Part shown: positions 33,074-38,722 of the stretch, in pieces | Layout of the letters: the number at the start of each line of letters is the position of its first letter | Numbering within the stretch: position 1 is the first letter of the stretch | From: Anaerolineales bacterium | Lineage (GTDB): Bacteria > Chloroflexota > Anaerolineae > Anaerolineales > Villigracilaceae | Assembly: GCA_020060235.1 (NCBI GenBank) | Contig: JAGVAO010000277.1 | Coordinates: 1 to 38,722, forward strand | DNA length: 38,722 bases | Reading direction: 5' to 3' | The notes under the pieces: model-generated | Seen by the model: only the letters and a program-made list of their open reading frames with translations | Told to the model about the DNA's origin: nothing | The model's database searches: none | Translations under genes and position numbers: made by a program

Positions 33074-34240
33074 ATGAGTCCACAACTAAACGAAAAAATC
33101 CTGGTTATCGATGCGGACGACCACAGCCGCGACCTGATTGTGCGCCAAACCCTGCAGCCAATGGGCTACAAAGTGCTGGCCGCCGAGGAGGCCGGGTCTG
33201 CGATTCGCCACGCGCTTGAATTCCAGCCTGATGTGATTATCGCCGACTTGAATCTGCCCGGTTTTAGCGGCAAAGACATGCTGGTGGCTTTTTCCTCGCA
33301 GGGGATTAACACCCCGGTCATCGTCATGGCCGAAAAAGGCGAGGAGCCGAAGGTCATCCAGGCCTTTCGGCTGGGCGCTTCAGATTACTTCCTGCGCCCG
33401 GTGCGCGAACCGGAAGTGCTGGCTGCCGTCGAGCGCTCTCTGAAACAGGTGCGTGAAACGCGTGAGCGCAAAAAACTGGACGAGCAACTCAAGACCACCA
33501 ACGCCGAGTTGCAGCGCCGCCTGCAAGAGATGACCACTATTTTCGCGGTCGGCAGGGCGGTTATCTCGGTGACCGACCAGCGCGTCCTGTTCGAGAAAAT
33601 TGTCGAGGCGATAACAAGCGTTTCACAGGCTGATATGGGCTGGCTGACGCTCAAAGATGAGCACAGCAACACCTTCCTGCTGGCGGCGCACCGCAAATTG
33701 CCCGATTCGTGGGCCAAGTATCTTGGCCATCCCCTCGATGATGGTGTCAGTTCGCTGGTGGCAATGTCGGCTGAAAGCCTGAGCATTCACGGGCAACCCC
33801 TGGCAAAGTTCAAAATTGCCTCGCTGGGTAAGTCGGCCCTGGTGGTTCCCATCAAAGTTAAACAGGAAGTGATTGGCTTGATGATTGTGGTTCGCAAGGC
33901 AGAACGACCCTTTGGACAAGGAGAGCAGCACCTGCTCGAAGCCATTGCCGATTACGCCTCCATTTCGCTGGTCAACTCGCGCCTGTTTCGCGCGGTGGCG
34001 CACACCGCCGAACTGGCCCAGGCCGGGGAGCGCCGCAAAAACGAAATTTTGCAAAACCTGCGCGAGGAATCGCAAACCATTATCCAATCTGCGATGTACC
34101 CGCTTGAGGTGGTTTTGGGTGAAAAAACAGGGGGCTTGAACGAAGAACAGAAACAGGCTCTGGCTACCACCCAGAATGGGCTGAAACGTCTGATTTTTTT
34201 GATGAATCAGCAAATTACCCAGCCTGCGAAGAAAGATTAA
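33074..34240 (+). CDS. Receiver-GAF signalling protein with a kinase-like but His-less tail
   Basis: Protein of 388 residues. Residues 1-125 are a receiver domain with acidic pocket (Asp13, Asp15, Asp16) and phosphoacceptor Asp58 in IIADLNLPGFSG; the usual Lys is Arg (FLRPV). A coiled linker (about 130-155) leads to a GAF domain (about 155-315). The last 70 residues look like the two-helix dimerisation region of a histidine kinase, but the H-box is absent (NEILQNLREESQTII) and there is no ATPase domain. It may act as a phospho-sink or dimerisation partner for the kinase encoded 15 bases downstream (inference). No DNA-binding output is present. Confidence 0.85.
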   Translation: MSPQLNEKILVIDADDHSRDLIVRQTLQPMGYKVLAAEEAGSAIRHALEFQPDVIIADLNLPGFSGKDMLVAFSSQGINTPVIVMAEKGEEPKVIQAFRLGASDYFLRPVREPEVLAAVERSLKQVRETRERKKLDEQLKTTNAELQRRLQEMTTIFAVGRAVISVTDQRVLFEKIVEAITSVSQADMGWLTLKDEHSNTFLLAAHRKLPDSWAKYLGHPLDDGVSSLVAMSAESLSIHGQPLAKFKIASLGKSALVVPIKVKQEVIGLMIVVRKAERPFGQGEQHLLEAIADYASISLVNSRLFRAVAHTAELAQAGERRKNEILQNLREESQTIIQSAMYPLEVVLGEKTGGLNEEQKQALATTQNGLKRLIFLMNQQITQPAKKD

Positions 34241-34242
34241 GA

Positions 34243-34248
34243 TAAAAT
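34243..34248 (+). promoter_or_regulatory. -10 box for a leaderless kinase gene
   Basis: TAAAAT ends seven bases before ATG 34256, overlapping the end of the upstream gene region. No ribosome site lies before the ATG, so a leaderless transcript is likely in addition to any read-through. Confidence 0.4.
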
Positions 34249-34255
34249 TACCTGA

Positions 34256-36187
34256 ATGCCAAAAACTGATTTGATTTTGCTTGCGATGGACGATTCGCCC
34301 GCTCTGGGATTATTGGAGAGGGCTTTGCGTGCTGCCGGGTATACGGTTTCCAAGGCCCAGGATGCAGAGGCGGTTGACCGCTTGCTGCTCGAATCGGCCC
34401 CGGTGGTTATGCTTGTCTCGCAAAACCTGAAAAGTCAAAGCGGCATCGAGATTGGCAAAAAGGTGCTGGAGCGTTTCCCGACCTTGCCCATTTTGCTGTA
34501 CGCTGATAAGGATGATGTAAAACTCTTCAAGGAAGCCATTCGCGCCGGCCTGGCCGATTTCCTCTACCCGCCGCTGCGGATTGACGACATCGTCGCGATT
34601 ATCAAGCACAACCAGAAACGCGCCGAGCAGATGGGCGACTGGGTGCGCCGCGAAGTGCGCCGCTCGACTGCCTCGCTCGAAAAGCGGGTGGACGAGATGG
34701 AGGCGCTGATTAAACTGGGGCGGACGGTCAATAGTTCCCTGGATACCGACAGCGTGCTCACCAGCGTTGTGACAGCCGCTGTGGAATTGACCGGCGCAGA
34801 AGAGGGCCAGTTGCTGCTTCTCGACGAAGAGACTAGCGAGTTATACATGCGGGCCGGGCGCAATTTTGAAGAAAACTTTGCCCGCACGTTTCGCCTGCCG
34901 GTTAAAGATTCGATTGCCGGGCAGGTCATCCACACCGGCCAGCCGATTTCGTTTTGCCAGGATTCGCCCAGCAAAATCAAAACCGCTTACCTGGTCTATG
35001 CGCTAATTTATGTCCCCTTGCGGATTGGCGAGCGGGTCGTTGGCGTGCTGGGGGTCGATAATCGCCAGAACAAACGCCCGTTTACCCAGCAAAATGAGTT
35101 AATTATGTCGGTGCTGGCCGATTATGCGGTCATCGCCCTTGAAAATGCAAAGGCGTTCGAATCCACCGAGCAGGAGCGCCAAAAGCTCGATTCGACCCTG
35201 ACGAACATCCAGGATGGTGTTATTTTGCTCGACCCGGAGCAGAACATCCTGCTCATCAATCCGGCGGCGCGGAAAGCCTTTGGCCTGGGATTCAAAGACT
35301 TGACGGGGGAGCCGGTGCTGCAGGCGCTGTCCAACAACGAGTTTGCGGTAATCCTGCCTTCCATCATTGACAACCCGCTTAAGCAGCACGAAATGATGTT
35401 TGAAGATGGGCGGGTCTTCAACACCCAGTATGTTCCCATCCCGGAAATTGGCGCGGTGGTTACTTTCGAGGAAATCACCCACCTGAAGATGCTCGACCGG
35501 CTGAAGAGTGATTTTATTCATACCATCTCACACGATTTACGCTCCCCGCTAACGGCAATCATGGGCTATGTCGAGTTGCTGGGCCGGGTTGGGCCGCTGA
35601 ATGAACAGCAGCAACAATTTGTCAAGCATGTCCAGAACAGCGCCCAGAACATCACATCCCTTATCAACGACCTGCTCGACCTGGGACGCATCGAGGCCGG
35701 TTTCGACACACGCAAGGACGAAGTCGCTTTCGAGACCATTCTGCGTTATACGCTCGACAACCTGAACCAGCAAATCATCGAAAAGGGCCAAAGCCTGAAT
35801 CTTTCAGTCCAGGACGGTTTGCCCTCCCTTCGCGGCAATCCTATCCGTCTGCGCCAGTTGGTGGATAACCTGCTGGTTAATGCGGTCAAATATACCCCGG
35901 CAGGCGGGATATTGACGGTGAATTTGTTTTCAGAAGATGGGCAGATTATTCTCGAAGTCATCGACACCGGGCTTGGCATTCCGGCCACTGACCAGCCGCA
36001 TATTTTCGAGAAGTTTTACCGCGCCAGCAATACCCCCAAGAACGCTCCCGGAACCGGCCTGGGACTGGCAATTGTCAAATCGATTGTCGATAATCACGAC
36101 GGGCGCATCTGGCTGGAGTCATCGGTCGGCAAGGGCAGCAAGTTTGTGGTGGTGCTGCCTGTCTACAAAGCCGACGAAGACGCATAA
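34256..36187 (+). CDS. Soluble histidine kinase with pseudo-receiver, GAF and PAS domains
   Basis: Cytoplasmic sensor kinase of 643 residues. Residues 1-120 keep the receiver fold with Asp12 and Asp13, but the phosphoacceptor is Ser55 (MLVSQNL) and the Lys is replaced by Pro (FLYPPL), so it is a pseudo-receiver. A GAF domain (about 150-305), PAS (about 315-410), HisKA with His426 in TISHDLRSPLTAI, and an ATPase domain with N box VDNLLVNAVKYTP, DTGLGIP and GTGLGLAI follow. It would autophosphorylate on His426 and could pass phosphate to Asp58 of the protein encoded just upstream. The true signal is unknown. It ends 24 bases before a convergent gene. Confidence 0.92.
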   Translation: MPKTDLILLAMDDSPALGLLERALRAAGYTVSKAQDAEAVDRLLLESAPVVMLVSQNLKSQSGIEIGKKVLERFPTLPILLYADKDDVKLFKEAIRAGLADFLYPPLRIDDIVAIIKHNQKRAEQMGDWVRREVRRSTASLEKRVDEMEALIKLGRTVNSSLDTDSVLTSVVTAAVELTGAEEGQLLLLDEETSELYMRAGRNFEENFARTFRLPVKDSIAGQVIHTGQPISFCQDSPSKIKTAYLVYALIYVPLRIGERVVGVLGVDNRQNKRPFTQQNELIMSVLADYAVIALENAKAFESTEQERQKLDSTLTNIQDGVILLDPEQNILLINPAARKAFGLGFKDLTGEPVLQALSNNEFAVILPSIIDNPLKQHEMMFEDGRVFNTQYVPIPEIGAVVTFEEITHLKMLDRLKSDFIHTISHDLRSPLTAIMGYVELLGRVGPLNEQQQQFVKHVQNSAQNITSLINDLLDLGRIEAGFDTRKDEVAFETILRYTLDNLNQQIIEKGQSLNLSVQDGLPSLRGNPIRLRQLVDNLLVNAVKYTPAGGILTVNLFSEDGQIILEVIDTGLGIPATDQPHIFEKFYRASNTPKNAPGTGLGLAIVKSIVDNHDGRIWLESSVGKGSKFVVVLPVYKADEDA

Positions 36188-36211
36188 ATCCCTCATTCAA
36201 ACCTACCAAAC

Positions 36212-37222
36212 CTATAAAGATACGCGAGTTGGGTCCATGATGTATTGCCACCAATTGTTGGCAATACTGTTTGTGCGTCCGCTGGCCTTCGGGAAGTGCT
36301 TGAACCACCAGATGTGGTGGGCACGAATCTCGCCGTTGCCCCAGTCGTTGGCGTTGACCATGCGCCTGGTTCCCGTAAAGTTGGGGAAGTGATACCAATC
36401 GTCGCAACCGCTCTCGACCAGGCGCATATTGCCCCAATCGTAATCCTTTTCGCTGTTAGGCGCAAAATGGATGTTGCCGCATTCCGACTGGCCGGGATGG
36501 CTTTTGTCGTAACGGATGAATTTATGCCAGAGATTATCCTGGGGCGAATGCTTGGCATAGACTTTTTCCATGATTGCCTCGGCGCGATGGCCGAAACTTT
36601 CGTGCATTTCGCCTATGCCGCGCTCGTAAGAAAAGCCCATGATGATGAAGCGGCGCGGGCAACTAAAAGTGCGCGCCAGGGGCTGGGAATTGCACCAGAA
36701 CGCGCCCAGCCCGCCCATGGTCGACTCGTATAAACCGGCATAGGGGAAGGCGAAAATCCAGACTTCGTCTATTTCATTGCTGGCAATCCTTTGCAGGATG
36801 TTAAATCGCTGCATAAAGTCTTCATAGTTGAACAGGTCGGGCTGGTGGGGTTGGGCGGCGCGGGTTATCACCTGTCGATATGATTCGGCGGTATAGCGGA
36901 ATCCGTCTGCCTTGAGGGGAAACTCGTCCACATCGACCCGCTCGACGACCTGGTAACGCGCCAGGCCGTTGCTGGTGTCGAGAATATCGGCCAGGAAGCC
37001 CGCGCTGAGCGTGTCGGGACGCCCCCAGTTCATTTTCTGTGAGAGTTTTGCGCCAGTGGACGGCTCGACAACGGGGTCGTAGACGACCATCAGCACCTTG
37101 CGGGTGACGATGGCTGCCGGTTCGGGGATTGCGTTGGTTGGCTGCGCGGGTTGCGGCTGGGGTTTTGGCTGCGTTTTCTTGATGCCCAACAGGGACAGGA
37201 TGAAATCAATAAAACTACTCAT
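36212..37222 (-). CDS. Conserved protein of unknown function with HExxxH motif
   Basis: Protein of 336 residues, not assigned to a named family by me. The first 16 residues form a short hydrophobic or amphipathic helix, then a Lys/Pro/Gln linker (residues 17-35) leads to a globular domain rich in Trp, Tyr, His and Asp. Residues 207-212 read HESFGH inside GIGEMHESFGHRAEAI, which could bind metal but is not the standard HExxH. Other strong patches are DEVWIFAFPYAGLYEST, RRFIIMGFSYERG, CGNIHFAPNSEKDYDWGN and RAHHIWWFKHFP. A surface or secreted enzyme-like role is possible, but no signal peptide is clear. It lies 20 bases downstream of the propeller gene on the same strand and is likely co-transcribed. 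Confidence 0.7.
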   Translation of the reverse strand: MSSFIDFILSLLGIKKTQPKPQPQPAQPTNAIPEPAAIVTRKVLMVVYDPVVEPSTGAKLSQKMNWGRPDTLSAGFLADILDTSNGLARYQVVERVDVDEFPLKADGFRYTAESYRQVITRAAQPHQPDLFNYEDFMQRFNILQRIASNEIDEVWIFAFPYAGLYESTMGGLGAFWCNSQPLARTFSCPRRFIIMGFSYERGIGEMHESFGHRAEAIMEKVYAKHSPQDNLWHKFIRYDKSHPGQSECGNIHFAPNSEKDYDWGNMRLVESGCDDWYHFPNFTGTRRMVNANDWGNGEIRAHHIWWFKHFPKASGRTNSIANNWWQYIMDPTRVSL

Positions 37223-37242
37223 GAGGGGCCTCTCGGGGAATT

Positions 37243-38722
37243 TCAGGGGGCGTTGACCGCAAAATAGACCTGACCGCTCACGAGCACAAACAAGACCTTG
37301 TTGGGGCTGAATGCCATCGCCGTAACGGGCGAGAGCGGCAGGGGGTCGTCTTTTCCCGGCTGGCTGCGGATTTGGTGTTGCAGTTCGAGCGAGCGCGGGC
37401 TAAAGCGGAAAATCGAGCGCATATTGGGTTCGAGCATGACAACCGACGGGTCGGGCGGCAGGGTGAAGGCAATCTGGGTAAATAGACCGTCGAGCAGTTT
37501 GGGGCCGCCCTGAGAGCCGGGACGGGTATCGTTGAGGGTGGCAGGGTCGGCGCAGCGGGTGGGGGAAGTAAAAATGCGGCTGTAGGTGCAGGTGGTCAGG
37601 TGGCCGTCCCTGTGCAGGATGTATAAATCGTCGCCGTTGGCGGCCATGCCGATGGCCTCCGACAGGCGCGGGATTTCCTGCTCGAAGAAGAAAAACGGCT
37701 CAGAAAAGGACTGGCCCGGCTGGCCGTTGTAGGTCCAGACGGCGTTGGCCTTGGAATCTAACACGTATAACGTGCCTGCGTCATAGGCAAAGGCGTCGAA
37801 CCCGCGCCAATCGGCGCTGGGCAGGGTCAGGAAGGCGGCTTTGGGCGTCTGGCCGGGGATGCAGAAAAGCAGGTTGCCCGACGAATCCATGCCCATCAGG
37901 GTCACGCCGCTGGGGCTGGTGCGCGGCAGGGCAATGATGTCTATCAGCGGGCCGACAGTGATACCGTCATAGGTTCCTGACCTGCAATTGAAATCCTGAA
38001 TGGTGTAGTTGTTGCCGTTGGATACCGCCCGCACGACGTTGTTCTCAGCGGCGTTGAGCAGGTACAGGTCGAAATCGGAGGCGGCCATGCGGGTGATGCG
38101 CAGGCTGCTCGAAAGCGGCGCGTTGAAGGCCGGGCGATAGGTCGTGCGTTTGACCCGGTCGAGGGCGTCGAGCGCGGACTGGGCCTCGCGGCGCAACTGG
38201 TCCGAATTGGCTGTGACGCCATACTGTTCGGCCTGGTCGAGGTGGAAAAGGGTGGCCTGCCATTTCAGGCGCAGTTCTGCCGGGTCGGTCAGGTTTTGGG
38301 TTTGCCGGGCGGCCTCGACAGCCAGGTTATATTGCGCGCCAAATTCAGCCGGGCGGCCCAACTCGAAATAAATCGTGACAGCCACCACCACGACCAGCAG
38401 GGGAACGGCGACGGCGATGAAAGCCGCTATCCAGTTGGGGTTGTGGGATTCTTGCTCGCCTTCTTCGGCGGGCAGCAGGCGCGGGGCCAGTTTGCCCATT
38501 TTCTCGTTGAAGGAATGGCTGAAATCGCGCGCGGCGTGAATGGCCTGGGCCATCCAGCGCGCTGAGCGGCGGCCAACATGCACCATCTGGGTGCGGCGCT
38601 CGGGCGTCAGCAGGGATTTGGGTTCAGCGCGGGCTGCCGGGGCGGCCTGCGCCGGCATTGGCCGGGGAGCAGGCTCAAGCGTCGAAACGGGGTCGATGAG
38701 CGGGGCGGCTTCAGGCTCAGGC
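37243..38722 (-). CDS. Membrane-anchored beta-propeller-like protein (5' cut by window)
   Basis: The frame stays open to the window edge, so the N-terminus is missing; an ATG at 38658 is internal, since Pro/Ala/Glu-rich codons continue upstream of it. Visible order: Pro/Ala-rich linker, a basic helical stretch, one membrane helix (NWIAAFIAVAVPLLVVVVAV), a helical stalk of about 80 residues, then about 270 residues of repeated beta segments (DLYLLNAAENNVVRAV; GTLYVLDSKANAVWTYNG; DDLYILHRDGHLT; SVVMLEPNMRSIFRF) typical of a propeller. The missing cytoplasmic part could be a signalling enzyme such as a PP2C phosphatase or kinase, but this is a guess from similar architectures. The propeller likely faces outside. 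Confidence 0.7.
   Translation of the reverse strand, partial: PEPEAAPLIDPVSTLEPAPRPMPAQAAPAARAEPKSLLTPERRTQMVHVGRRSARWMAQAIHAARDFSHSFNEKMGKLAPRLLPAEEGEQESHNPNWIAAFIAVAVPLLVVVVAVTIYFELGRPAEFGAQYNLAVEAARQTQNLTDPAELRLKWQATLFHLDQAEQYGVTANSDQLRREAQSALDALDRVKRTTYRPAFNAPLSSSLRITRMAASDFDLYLLNAAENNVVRAVSNGNNYTIQDFNCRSGTYDGITVGPLIDIIALPRTSPSGVTLMGMDSSGNLLFCIPGQTPKAAFLTLPSADWRGFDAFAYDAGTLYVLDSKANAVWTYNGQPGQSFSEPFFFFEQEIPRLSEAIGMAANGDDLYILHRDGHLTTCTYSRIFTSPTRCADPATLNDTRPGSQGGPKLLDGLFTQIAFTLPPDPSVVMLEPNMRSIFRFSPRSLELQHQIRSQPGKDDPLPLSPVTAMAFSPNKVLFVLVSGQVYFAVNAP

Overview
The window looks like part of a Chloroflexota genome, probably of the class Anaerolineae. This is inferred from several things together: moderately high GC, sugar-lytic genes coding for lipoproteins next to a CUT1 sugar ABC transporter, several genes whose start codon sits 6-7 bases after a -10 box (leaderless type), and several long conserved proteins of types I associate with that lineage. 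No rRNA gene is present, so the placement is not proven.

Bases 1-15140 form a beta-glucan utilisation locus on the + strand. It holds the end of a LacI-type regulator, a sugar-binding lipoprotein, two permeases, three secreted lipoprotein hydrolases (GH3, GH16 laminarinase type, GH26 type), a very large GH94-related phosphorylase, an aldo/keto reductase and a classical GH94 phosphorylase. The likely scheme is outside cutting of beta-1,3 or mixed-linked glucan, import of oligosaccharides, and phosphorolysis inside the cell to glucose 1-phosphate. The transporter ATPase is not encoded here. Three short palindromic elements, each bounded by GTA and TAC, sit after the two phosphorylase genes and after the reductase gene. 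They are followed by a cupin gene and a solute-binding-fold protein without a signal peptide (15340-16960), then a CoA-binding protein, RNase Z and ATP-dependent phosphofructokinase (17029-19590).

Bases 19665-24281 are a minus-strand operon and the most unusual part of the window. It encodes a Rid-family protein, a protein made of a dead receiver domain and two CBS domains, and an 1114-residue fusion of an indoleamine-2,3-dioxygenase-like heme domain, a cytochrome-P450-reductase-like FAD/NADPH module, a cytochrome b5 domain and an unknown helical tail. The fusion appears to carry its own electron supply.

Bases 24426-26578 hold a DEAD-box helicase, tandem 82-base repeats containing copies of a tRNA-Lys 3' end and terminator, tRNA-Lys(UUU), tRNA-Leu(CAG) and an FtsB/DivIC-like protein. 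Bases 26650-36187 hold three signalling proteins (two histidine kinases and one receiver-GAF protein), a zinc-ribbon protein resembling a worn-out DNA methylase, and a GH13 alpha-glucosidase. Bases 36212-38722 hold an unknown protein with an HExxxH motif and a membrane-anchored propeller-like protein cut by the window edge.
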